A model generated the notes under the pieces. That model worked only from the letters and a program-made list of their open reading frames with translations. It was not told the DNA's origin and did not search any database. A program made the translations under genes and the position numbers. Of a DNA stretch of 49,885 bases, positions 17,101 to 24,183 are shown piece after piece (position 1 is the first letter of the stretch; every line of letters starts with the position of its first letter). Source of the DNA: Bacillota bacterium (GTDB lineage: Bacteria > Eremiobacterota > SpSt-956 > JAKJGF01); assembly GCA_029555925.1 (NCBI GenBank), contig JAKPQU010000268.1:1-49885 (forward strand), in the 5' to 3' direction.

Positions 17101-18696
17101 TGCAGTAAATTTCTTTCTGAAAAGAGATGTTATTATTTTTATTACAGAATAATAATTTCTGTCATAAGGTTTGCCTCCATAAAAAAGTTCATAAAAAATA
17201 TTATCGAATTCTTTTATCAATTTGAATAGGGCTTCAAGAGTTTCAGGAGACCAGGGAGAAGATTGAATAAGTTCGAGCCTATCTTCAAGGAGGAAAAATT
17301 TTTCCATAAGCCCGTATTCAAAGGGAATTTTTTCTTCTATCTCTTTAAAACATTTACAAAATCTATTTTTACAGAGCAGGTTTGTTTCTCTTAAGGAAAA
17401 AATAACTTCTACAGTCAGTTCCTGCGGCAATTCATAATTTAAACATTCCATTATATCTTCATAAGCTTTATGAATACCGGCATGACAGAATTCCTGACAT
17501 ACCTTCAGAAAAACCCTGTATAGTTCAAAATCCTCTTCTTTTCCCGAATATTTTAAAAAAGGAAGACCTGGTACAAGTTCTTTATTTTTAAATTCCACAA
17601 AACTTCTGTAAAATAAGTCAGCCTGTATAAGTCTTTCAGATTTTGGCAGGTGGCTCAAATATAATAAAGAATCGGAAAAACTTCTGACGATATTGCATAT
17701 ATGCCCCGGGCAATCTCTTTCTATTATCGCAAAAGCTGTTTCAGGAGAAAAAACATGAAAAGCTCCGAGAGAAACAACAGAAAAATCGGATCTCTTAATA
17801 CCCAGAGTCTGCCTTATTTTTTCCCGTTCTTTATCTCCCTGTGCTTCATAATAACTTTTCAAAGAATCAATATAAAATTTAAATTCTTCTTTATCTGAAG
17901 ATAAAAACTCGCCTGCTCCTGATATGGCAGATAATTCGGAAGAACTATTGCCGCTGTGTAAAAGCTTCTTCCAGTGATGAAAAAATTTCTCTTCCTTTGT
18001 TGAAAGACAGGCAAGAACTCTGGATGTAAGATTACTTACTTCAGATGACGGGGAATTTCGAAGATATTCTATGAGACTGATTATTTCTTCTATCACTTCT
18101 TCCTCATGTTTCTCCGCAACAGAAGGTTCTGAAGGCGGTGATTCAGTGATGGCAGATTCTGAGACCACAGGCTCAGAGACAATATCTGAAACTAAACCTT
18201 CTGCCGCCATAGGCTCTGAGACAACAGATTCTGATAGTAATGACTCCGATAAAGAAATTTTTGACTCCACAGGTTCGGAAACCGGTGGTTCAGAGGTAAC
18301 AGATGATATAGCTTCCATATCCGTGGAAGCCAGATCATGTTTCAGAGAAATAAATTCTTTATCACCGTACAGATTAATTATTTCTCCTGATGAACATTCT
18401 TCTACTGAAGTTCCGGCATGTTCTTTTATGTGTTTATCTTCAAGAAAATAAAGTATCTTCAGAAAGAAAAGCTTTTTATTCTGATCATTTTTCATCCATT
18501 CTTTAACAGATGGTAAAAGATCGAAAATCAACAAACTGGAACATATTTTTCTGTAAAGATTATATCTTTTTTTCCAGCTTAACGTTTTATGAAGATAAAA
18601 AAGCAAATCAAGCTGTTTCTGAGGTTCAAATATAAGTTTTTCTGTTAGCAAATTCTCTGTTTCAATTAAGGTCATGTTCATAACTTTTACAGGCAT
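14116..18696 (-). CDS. Very large membrane protein with helical repeat region, function unknown
   Basis: 1,526 residues as drawn from the first ATG. The start is uncertain because no good ribosome-binding site is seen; ATGs a few codons in are possible. Residues about 135-195 form a low-complexity linker of S-E-P/V-V-S-E repeats. The bulk (200-1270) is charged and helical, with no recognised family, and looks like a solenoid. The C-terminal quarter (about 1285-1515) holds roughly six to seven hydrophobic segments, so the protein is anchored in the membrane with a large soluble N-terminal part. The last codons contain the ribosome-binding site of the kinase-receiver gene, and the stop overlaps its start. 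The tight coupling suggests that this protein is a membrane sensor or scaffold for that kinase. Confidence 0.8.
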   Translation of the reverse strand: MPVKVMNMTLIETENLLTEKLIFEPQKQLDLLFYLHKTLSWKKRYNLYRKICSSLLIFDLLPSVKEWMKNDQNKKLFFLKILYFLEDKHIKEHAGTSVEECSSGEIINLYGDKEFISLKHDLASTDMEAISSVTSEPPVSEPVESKISLSESLLSESVVSEPMAAEGLVSDIVSEPVVSESAITESPPSEPSVAEKHEEEVIEEIISLIEYLRNSPSSEVSNLTSRVLACLSTKEEKFFHHWKKLLHSGNSSSELSAISGAGEFLSSDKEEFKFYIDSLKSYYEAQGDKEREKIRQTLGIKRSDFSVVSLGAFHVFSPETAFAIIERDCPGHICNIVRSFSDSLLYLSHLPKSERLIQADLFYRSFVEFKNKELVPGLPFLKYSGKEEDFELYRVFLKVCQEFCHAGIHKAYEDIMECLNYELPQELTVEVIFSLRETNLLCKNRFCKCFKEIEEKIPFEYGLMEKFFLLEDRLELIQSSPWSPETLEALFKLIKEFDNIFYELFYGGKPYDRNYYSVIKIITSLFRKKFTAQINELLHTIKYYLDPRYNMLIERIEKNLTDRFWQKNLKILIEDSTCPVLQYGAIQILSGDNNFALLKPAFQSGHPVIVHSLGEGLYNIFVSLINNGNTAKIIEYLRVMSYEGSLWKLYSEIISRKFPWPSWFLTLVKSFSEFSRDMEDLKKSDVKIFQILKTITAVKEEKVKKNIFYRTCHDLLSLSGSLSISTLHTEMERINFKFDEVTAGVSSEYKKEFLHDLSAHMDSMKKKLKSCLLPNQNFSLTMQEENLMNFMGEIDYLANLVQKKGLYVFDPIISLALEKIFHNLLHMIEKTVKLFQDLRKEIERRDLLFIYNQYLRLKESKLLDSNIWKNIKSVLQKEVAEIIFTVAKVPEKYEIVHFLKDLYEDSSEGSAFINLFCRILFLQDIKSLKVLASVFAEYFIKLHKKDDFQAILDLVIKMIEHGGRSEIFSFIKEEFIKKKAPDMLISLLDSYIYVLKKLPAPEQIYTFTQKLKDWKNKYSVNFARLEAYIVLLELARSTDNLNRLSEKLHELQERGKLFHALYSAFETNGFSLVESKYGSRSFQYNIELDKERMKNEHMCLKVISYIDELRSEVDYFLGCTFAQVEDRIIHLKNSIRSVENIRILTGDFILDPLLKHIVVDLFAGKLCRGKEEEIEPDDTFSLVKLLDRWNEVFNLIKTDNIEELKEKIYYRKDLCNYLQLLSGKEKNIFHFKEVRDFIVASYYARYDFDRAFHLRYIDKTHKDSLGLSCSPPSPFREKKVTGSKFGSTVFTSVITAIFLLCFLLPPLTGLYEQSLGNVLFTYLFSISLYGSLAFMVLYYILYGFRKINFSDIDFLLPPMAGKVAGCAILLVITGGGFNFMIKIHDSLYFLMFIFSIGLSLFYLTIDVSARRNRAHMEKLHPLHIISGALPVLLLTLTYSFIISIILSTFFPHTINTEEFTTIPFLFGTVSREIIVSHSLIGLNPVIYPSVVYTWSSIILFFSIFLHVFPVKRFSVSSRIFTEWRNL

Positions 18697-18735
18697 TCAT
18701 GCCAGTAAAATCTGACTTATGACAGATGAATGCCT
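18691..18735. repeat. Inverted repeat at the start of the 1,526-residue gene
   Basis: Ten-base arms aggcattcat (18691-18700) and atgaatgcct (18726-18735) are separated by 25 bases. The left arm includes the assigned start codon of the minus-strand gene, so in its mRNA a hairpin could cover the start region. On the plus strand the right arm is followed by a T-run. Confidence 0.55.
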
Positions 18736-18752
18736 GATTATTTTTTACCGGT

Positions 18753-18792
18753 TTCCTGTTACCGGTTTCCGTGAGAACACCGGTAACAGGAA
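18753..18792. repeat. Perfect 14-bp inverted repeat after tldE
   Basis: Arms ttcctgttaccggt (18753-18766) and accggtaacaggaa (18779-18792) with a 12-base loop. The element begins six bases after the tldE stop. It lacks a U-run on the minus strand, so it is not a standard terminator for tldE; an attenuating hairpin or protein-binding site is possible. Confidence 0.7.
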
Positions 18793-18798
18793 TTCTGT

Positions 18799-20139
18799 TT
18801 ATGCCGAAGGACCGGAAAAATTAAACCTTTCTATTTTCATGGCAGGACATGCCACATTAACTCCCCATTTGCCTGCACTCTTTAAATTACACGACAGTTC
18901 GGACACATGTGAAAATGCATCAAGTATACTGTTATTGTAACGCATATTATTAACTGCTTTTGTTATTCGTCCGTTTTCCACAAGGAATACGCCATCCCTT
19001 GTAAGACCTGTAACAATGGTTTTCTTCGGATCAACTACATTATCATACCAGAATCTTGTAATCAAAATTGCCCTGTCGGTATTTTCGATTATCTCTTTCA
19101 GGTTTTTTTCTCCCGGCATAAGTACAAGGTTAAGAGGGAGAGGGCCCCTTGTACTGGGAGGAGGAAGGGCATGCCCCGTAGACTCTTTTCCATCTTTAGC
19201 GGCTGTCTTCATATCATAAACGACATTTTTTGCCACACCTTTTTCTACAAGGGTTATCTTCTGTCTCGGTACACCTTCGAAATCAAAAGGTAATCCGAGA
19301 ACTTCTCTTGTGGAGAAATCATCTATAATAGTAATATTATCTCCCATAAGTTTTGCCCCTATTTTACCTGCCATAAAGCTTCTACCTTCCTGATAGGACA
19401 GGGCTCCGAAGCCCAGGGAATTAAGAAACATAAGTAAACTTCCTGCAGCTCTTTCTTCCAGAATTACAGTATATTCACCGGGAGGTAATTCTACAGGTTT
19501 TTTATTAAGAAGGGCTTTTTCTATAGCCACATCGGCAAGATCATTCACATCTATTTCACCGATAGATGTTCCGTAATGATCTGACCATCCTGTCCCTCCT
19601 TCCGCATCTATTGCAGTAAGGGTGAAAGCAGCATCGGTCCAGGAATGATAGGTAAAATTCCCCCTGGAATTCATAAGAGTCACCACATTATCTCCGAAAG
19701 AAATTGTTCCTGCGGCAGTGAGATCATCTTTTTTACATTTATTTACTACCTTCTCGACCTCTCTGGCAGTCTCTTCCGGGGTAAAATTAATGGTTCTGTC
19801 ATCATATGCATCCTTAATTTCCGTATACTCTTTACCGGGAAACAGAGGAACTGCGTTCGGATCATCTAACTGATTGCGGAGAACCTCTTCTGCTTTCAAT
19901 ATTACATCTTTTAGATATTCACCGTGAAAAACATTGCATGAAGCGATTCCTACTTTCTTACCCTTTATTACCTTTGCAGTAATACTGTAATCTTTCTGAA
20001 CAACATTCTGATGAATGTAATTATTGGCAAATCTTGTAAGCCAGTGTTTTCCTCCTGTAATAAAAACCTCTACTTCATCACATGAGGAATGGCCGATTGC
20101 TTCCTTAAGTATTTTTTGTGCTCTTTCCTTACCCAGCAT
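18799..20139 (-). CDS. tldE: TldE/PmbA family subunit of the TldD-TldE metallopeptidase
   Basis: 446 residues from the ATG at 20139. That ATG overlaps the end of tldD by 11 bases and has AGGTG six bases before it; a GTG three codons earlier is also open. Length and sequence fit the PmbA/TldE family: an N-terminal substrate-binding part, and a C-terminal part containing G-L-T-R-D-G-V-F near the end. It lacks the HExxxH zinc motif, as TldE proteins do. With TldD it forms a heterodimer that degrades unstructured peptides and is used in microcin B17 maturation and antitoxin CcdA turnover in Escherichia coli. Here it lies downstream of a Pup-like/PafA-like pair, suggesting work on the modifier or on tagged peptides. 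Confidence 0.92.
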   Translation of the reverse strand: MLGKERAQKILKEAIGHSSCDEVEVFITGGKHWLTRFANNYIHQNVVQKDYSITAKVIKGKKVGIASCNVFHGEYLKDVILKAEEVLRNQLDDPNAVPLFPGKEYTEIKDAYDDRTINFTPEETAREVEKVVNKCKKDDLTAAGTISFGDNVVTLMNSRGNFTYHSWTDAAFTLTAIDAEGGTGWSDHYGTSIGEIDVNDLADVAIEKALLNKKPVELPPGEYTVILEERAAGSLLMFLNSLGFGALSYQEGRSFMAGKIGAKLMGDNITIIDDFSTREVLGLPFDFEGVPRQKITLVEKGVAKNVVYDMKTAAKDGKESTGHALPPPSTRGPLPLNLVLMPGEKNLKEIIENTDRAILITRFWYDNVVDPKKTIVTGLTRDGVFLVENGRITKAVNNMRYNNSILDAFSHVSELSCNLKSAGKWGVNVACPAMKIERFNFSGPSA

Positions 20140-21583
20140 AACCGACACCTACCTTTACATTTCTAAATCTGGCATAAGAAACACCATGACCTACTCTTGC
20201 AACCTGTCCCGGCTGTCCTTTGCCGCAATTAGGAGTTCCCCAGACCTGCCAGGAATTTTTATCAGAGATAGCATCACAGGAATTCCAGAACTCGGGAGTA
20301 ATTCCCATATAGGTAGGATTCTTCACTATACCGACAATTTTTCCGCCTTTAATCTCCCATCCTATTTCCGTACCAAACTGGAAATTCAATCGTTTATCAT
20401 CTATGCTCCAGCTTCTGTTATCACAAAGAAGAAGTCCGTCTTCCGTATCTGCCAGGAGATCTTCAAATGATATATCTCCAGGAAGAAGATTGATATTTGT
20501 CATTCTTATAAGAGGAAGATTATTCCATCCGTCTGCTCTCATAGAACCGCTGCTCTCTCTGTTTATTACGGGCGCTGTTTCTCTTGAAGTAAGATAACCT
20601 CTGAGTATACCGTCTTTGATAAGATAATTGCACCCTGCAGGAACACCTTCGTCATCATAGCCAAAAGTCCCCAGTCCTCCCGGACTTGTGGCATCTGCTA
20701 CAATATTGACTATAGATGAACCGTAACGGAAGTTATCAAGTTTTTCCGTAGTAAGAAAACTCATACCTGCATAATTTGCTTCCATTCCCAGAACCCTGTC
20801 CAGTTCCACTGCGTGACCGCATGACTCATGAACCTGGAGAGCAAGCTGACTCTGACCGAGTATGATAGTCTTTAATCCTGAAGGACACTGTTTTGCCGTT
20901 AAAAGAGCAACTGCTTCTTCTGCAATCTGCCGTCCATGTTCTTTTAATTTAAGGTCTTTCACCATTTCATAACCTGCCGTATTAAACTGTCCTCTGAAAG
21001 ACGAAGGATATGATCTGACCTGCATTTCCTGGTCATTTAAAGCAATGGCACTTATACCGGAACCTGTATGGAGTATATCCTGTTCTATAAAAGAGCCTTC
21101 ACTGTTGAGGAACATTTTTTCTTCTCTTTTAAGATCCATATGACCGGTCGTAATTTTTATACCCTTTACTTTCCTCATTTCTTCCTCTGCATCCAGAAGA
21201 AAATTAATCTTTTCATCGAGAGGTACAGAGAAAGGATCTATTATCCTGGGAGAAACCCACTTATCACACACTTTATTCAAAGATGATAAATTCACCTTTG
21301 TATGAGCAAGACTTGCGCTGGCTTTTCCAATCTCTATCGCTCTTCTGGCTGCAATTTCAACCTTGCTGGATTTAAGATCAGGATTTCCCGCAAATCCCCA
21401 GGCACCATCCACCAGAACCCTTATACCCATGCCCACGTCTGCATCTCTCCTGACACCGTTTACAGAACCATTTTTTATATCTATAGACTCTGTTATGGTT
21501 CTTATAACTCTCACATCACAGTAACTGGCTTTTTCACTGAGAGCTACTTCCAGCGCCAGTTCTGCTAATTTTTTTTCATCCAA
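20129..21583 (-). CDS. tldD: TldD zinc metallopeptidase
   Basis: 484 residues from a TTG start at 21583 (AAGGAGGT eight bases upstream). The active-site motif H252-E253-S-C-G-H257 is the HExxxH signature of TldD, followed by E-L-D-R-V-L-G. The glycine-rich C-terminal part also fits the family. It is the catalytic subunit, and it overlaps tldE by 11 bases, so the two are made together. The 137-base gap to the PafA-like gene upstream carries two heptamer arrays and a GC-rich hairpin, but no promoter I can see, so co-transcription is likely but not certain. Confidence 0.94.
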   Translation of the reverse strand: MDEKKLAELALEVALSEKASYCDVRVIRTITESIDIKNGSVNGVRRDADVGMGIRVLVDGAWGFAGNPDLKSSKVEIAARRAIEIGKASASLAHTKVNLSSLNKVCDKWVSPRIIDPFSVPLDEKINFLLDAEEEMRKVKGIKITTGHMDLKREEKMFLNSEGSFIEQDILHTGSGISAIALNDQEMQVRSYPSSFRGQFNTAGYEMVKDLKLKEHGRQIAEEAVALLTAKQCPSGLKTIILGQSQLALQVHESCGHAVELDRVLGMEANYAGMSFLTTEKLDNFRYGSSIVNIVADATSPGGLGTFGYDDEGVPAGCNYLIKDGILRGYLTSRETAPVINRESSGSMRADGWNNLPLIRMTNINLLPGDISFEDLLADTEDGLLLCDNRSWSIDDKRLNFQFGTEIGWEIKGGKIVGIVKNPTYMGITPEFWNSCDAISDKNSWQVWGTPNCGKGQPGQVARVGHGVSYARFRNVKVGVGYAG

Positions 21584-21605
21584 AACTTCAGACCTCCTTA
21601 ATAAT

Positions 21606-21637
21606 CGTGACGCGTAACGCGTGACGAGTGACGGGTG
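21606..21637 (+). repeat. GTRACGC heptamer array before tldD
   Basis: GTGACGC, GTAACGC, GTGACGA, GTGACGG in tandem on the plus strand, beginning 23 bases before the tldD start codon (antisense to tldD). Confidence 0.85.
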
Positions 21638-21666
21638 GTTTCGTGATGTGTATTTTCACCGATACC

Positions 21667-21694
21667 GGGCGACCACAGGGGGGCCGCCCCTACA
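21667..21694. repeat. REP-like GC-rich hairpin
   Basis: gggcg ... cgccccta with inner gaccacaggggggc. On the minus strand it reads tgtaggggcggccccc. It resembles the GTAGGGGCG-type palindromic units scattered between genes in many environmental bacterial genomes, and it stands out from the AT-rich surroundings. Confidence 0.6.
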
Positions 21695-21735
21695 ACTCAC
21701 TATTCACGTCTCACGACTCACTATTCACTCCCATT
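21695..21735 (-). repeat. Degenerate GTRANNN heptamer array at the 3' end of the PafA-like gene
   Basis: On the minus strand the units read GTGAATA, GTGAGTC, GTGAGAC, GTGAATA, GTGAGTT. The first unit overlaps the last codons and stop (gaa tag) of the PafA-like gene, so the array supplies its C-terminal residues. Confidence 0.75.
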
Positions 21736-23700
21736 ACCATGGGAAATATTTTTTTTCAGTGAATCTATATAATTTCTGTCTTTTTCATCAAGTTCCTTCT
21801 GAAAAGGTTCCAGAAAGTAAATGTATCTGCCATGGTCACTTATTAATACATCATCCCACCCTATCATTGCAGACAGAACATTTGCCGAAAGAAATTTTAC
21901 AAGATACCCTCTTATAGCGGCTCTTGTATCAGAGGGAGGATTTAATTTAGCATTCTGTATATCTTCATCACAGGCCACCCTTCTTATAAGGCCTGCTTTT
22001 AATAATTTATAATAATATCCGCTGTCTTTATTCAATTCATGATATTTTAAATCTATTTTCTGCAACTGACAGTAAATTAAAAATTTCTCTATAAATTCCC
22101 TGCAGGTAATAGCTTCAGTTTTTAAAAATGACATAAAACCTCTTCTGTTCCGGAAAGAAAGTTTTTCCTTTACAGCCGCAAGCAGTTCTTCTTCATCCAT
22201 AATATTACATTCTTCTTTAAACTTATCCTGAAAAAATTTAAACCATTTCAACATAGAGGAAGAAAAGGATATGTCTCCCATATCCCTCAGAGCTTCATTC
22301 ATTAAATCTTTTTTTGCTACCCAGTCAAGCTCCTTGTACAACAGGTGGGGATTGATGTCAAGAGAAGTAAGAATATTTTCCCAGAGCTGTAATAATTTCT
22401 TCGTTTCATCCGATAAATCTTCCGAAGGGAGATAAAATTTTTTTGCTTCTTCCAGGTAATATCTCTGAATATCAAGGGAACTCATAGAAGTTCCGTTTCT
22501 GAGAGGTATCTTTTTTTTCATTGTAAGATCCAGAGAAAATTCTCTTAAAGCCCTGATAGTATCTTTCGGAGTCAGATCTTTAAAGGGATGGCCTTCTTCT
22601 ATCATTCTTATGATAAGATCAGTAACACCGGTATTTATATAAGTAACAAATTCATTCATATTAGAATCACAGTACATTAAATGGAGTCTTTTTTCTCTTT
22701 TAAAAACAGAACGAGGGCTCTTTATAAAATTTTTAAGACTGAATACAGGTTTGTAATAATCATCCCAGAATATGGTGCATACAGTTTTTATTGCTTCTGA
22801 TTTTTGAGAAAGTTCAAAAGGTATTCTCATTTTTTCACGGGGCGGAAGTTTATCCAAAAGCCTTCCGCTGCCGGTAAAAATAACCCTTGTAAGTAGATAT
22901 GGCGTAAGATATTTATTAAATTCCGTAAAAACTGTCTGTCTGAGAAAAAATCCGCACGAATAGGCCCAGCATATAGTGGAAAATCTGAAAATTTCTCCGA
23001 ATATGCGTGTAAAAAGGCTGGGCCTCGGACTTACCATAGTTTTAAGTATATCCAGAATAAATTCTCCGAGCTTTTTGATGGTTTTCAGGTTAATTCCGAT
23101 AGCAGAAAGAGGTAAATTGATAAGACAGAGTAAAACAAACAGAAGGGATAGTATGAGCATAAAAACAAGAAGGGGGAGGTTAAAAATAATAATAACTATT
23201 AAAAATATGGAAAAGAAAAAAAATACTGTAAGAAATAAAAATATCTTTTTATATCCAGTGACAGGATCGTCTACAAGGTAATTTTCATGGGTTCCGTAAA
23301 CATTACCTTTACTGTCTCTACTGTTTTTACCAAAAAAAATAGAGCCTCTAAAACCCTTCTCGTAAAACTTTTCTTCCAGCTCATGTCTGATTTCTTCGAG
23401 AATTTCGTCACTGGCTTTGCCATAAATAGAAACATCACGACAGTTGCTGCATTCCGGTGTGGAACACTCTACCACTCCTTCAAGTAAAGCATTCAAGCAG
23501 GCTTCATGATGAAGCCTGCCACCGTTCTGCATAAAAACTCCCGCTTTCACTTCCTTGGAATGTAAAACACTGTAATGAGATGCCACTACATCTTTAAGGA
23601 CATGAAATAATTCATATCTGGACGGAATAAAAGAGCTTTTTACATCGGGCGCAATTATAACTGCATACTCTGTTTCCAGACCAAAGATTCGCTTTTTCAT
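21721..23700 (-). CDS. pafA: PafA/Dop-family Pup ligase with inserted transmembrane hairpin
   Basis: 659 residues, longer than usual PafA or Dop (about 450-500). Family signatures in order: G-L-E-T-E-Y (Glu9, Glu11), N-G-G-R-L, C-S-T-P-E-C, G-T-H-E-N-Y-L (138-142), G-S-G-R-L, L-S-Q-K-S-E, C-D-S-N-M-N-E, D-T-I-R-A-L-R-E, S-L-D-I-Q-R-Y-Y-L, K-E-L-D-W-V-A-K, D-L-K-Y-H and P-S-D-T-R-A. In the known family this fold joins the C-terminal glutamate of Pup to target lysines (PafA) or removes or deamidates it (Dop). Two hydrophobic helices (about 154-173 and 175-202) are inserted just after H-E-N-Y-L, so the enzyme is probably membrane-bound. The position of the catalytic aspartate appears to be Glu66. 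The gene begins 22 bases after the Pup-like gene. Ligase rather than deamidase is inferred, because the modifier already ends in Glu. Confidence 0.88.
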   Translation of the reverse strand: MKKRIFGLETEYAVIIAPDVKSSFIPSRYELFHVLKDVVASHYSVLHSKEVKAGVFMQNGGRLHHEACLNALLEGVVECSTPECSNCRDVSIYGKASDEILEEIRHELEEKFYEKGFRGSIFFGKNSRDSKGNVYGTHENYLVDDPVTGYKKIFLFLTVFFFFSIFLIVIIIFNLPLLVFMLILSLLFVLLCLINLPLSAIGINLKTIKKLGEFILDILKTMVSPRPSLFTRIFGEIFRFSTICWAYSCGFFLRQTVFTEFNKYLTPYLLTRVIFTGSGRLLDKLPPREKMRIPFELSQKSEAIKTVCTIFWDDYYKPVFSLKNFIKSPRSVFKREKRLHLMYCDSNMNEFVTYINTGVTDLIIRMIEEGHPFKDLTPKDTIRALREFSLDLTMKKKIPLRNGTSMSSLDIQRYYLEEAKKFYLPSEDLSDETKKLLQLWENILTSLDINPHLLYKELDWVAKKDLMNEALRDMGDISFSSSMLKWFKFFQDKFKEECNIMDEEELLAAVKEKLSFRNRRGFMSFLKTEAITCREFIEKFLIYCQLQKIDLKYHELNKDSGYYYKLLKAGLIRRVACDEDIQNAKLNPPSDTRAAIRGYLVKFLSANVLSAMIGWDDVLISDHGRYIYFLEPFQKELDEKDRNYIDSLKKNISHGNGSE

Positions 23701-23722
23701 AATCTATTACTGAAATAAAAAA

Positions 23723-23875
23723 CTATTCCCCGCCTCCCGGAGCCTGCCAGTTCTGGATATATTTAAGAGGTTCCTTCTGGCTGTCTTTTATTATTTCAGC
23801 AAAAATAGATACTACCTGACCTTTAGTATCTATTTCATGATCCACTACAATTTTCTCTTCCGTAATTGTACTCAT
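23723..23875 (-). CDS. pup: Pup-like protein modifier ending Gly-Gly-Gly-Glu
   Basis: 50 residues from the ATG at 23875, which has AGGCAGGTGA nine bases upstream; the frame is open for another 13 codons without such a site. The C-terminus is A-P-G-G-G-E. Pup proteins are short (about 60 residues), intrinsically disordered or helical, and end in Gly-Gly-Gln or Gly-Gly-Glu, the last Glu being attached to target lysines. The body here is helical and contains F-A-E-I-I-K and Y-I-Q-N-W, with no close similarity I can claim to actinobacterial Pup beyond the ending. The call rests on size, C-terminus and position directly before a PafA/Dop-family gene. Ending in Glu, it would need no deamidation. 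A promoter is visible upstream at 23996-24024. Confidence 0.72.
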   Translation of the reverse strand: MSTITEEKIVVDHEIDTKGQVVSIFAEIIKDSQKEPLKYIQNWQAPGGGE

Positions 23876-23995
23876 CGTTATATTCACCTGCCTCTCTATC
23901 TCAGGCACAGTCATATATATTTATTTTGAACGTGCCGGATTCTCTGGCTCTGTAATAACTGACATAAGAATAATGGTAAATTTAACTATAAAAAT

Positions 23996-24024
23996 ATTAT
24001 AACAAAAAATTCTGCCAAGTTCAA
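23996..24024 (-). promoter_or_regulatory. Promoter of the pup-like/pafA-like operon
   Basis: On the minus strand: -35 TTGAAC (24019-24024), 17-base spacer, -10 TATAAT (23996-24001) with TGT extension. It is the best sigma70-type promoter in the window, 121 bases before the pup-like ATG, leaving a leader of about 115 bases. Confidence 0.8.
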
Positions 24025-24027
24025 GTA

Positions 24028-24095
24028 TGGTTAGTAAATAACGAATAGTGAATAATGGGTAATTCCTATTCTTTTCACTTTCCACTCTAAATGTA
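24028..24095. repeat. Degenerate heptamer-type repeats in the divergent intergenic region
   Basis: TAGTAAATAACGAATAGTGAATAATGGGTAAT followed by the opposite-strand type TTTTCACTTTCCACTC is the most decayed form of the GTRANNN arrays. It lies directly upstream of the pup promoter. The remainder of 23876-24183 holds the promoter and the ribosome-binding site of the next gene, and no other gene. Confidence 0.45.
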
Positions 24096-24183
24096 AAGAA
24101 AGATAATTTTTCCTCACAAAGGAATCTTTATATAGATTACAGAATTTTACCAGAAATATTTACCCTTCAGGGGAGATGGGCTT

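Noticed and set aside
23723..23875. UBact-type modifier
   Set aside because: UBact proteins as I know them end in an Arg-rich stretch before the last Gly-Glu/Gln; this one ends A-P-G-G-G-E, so Pup-like is the safer description.
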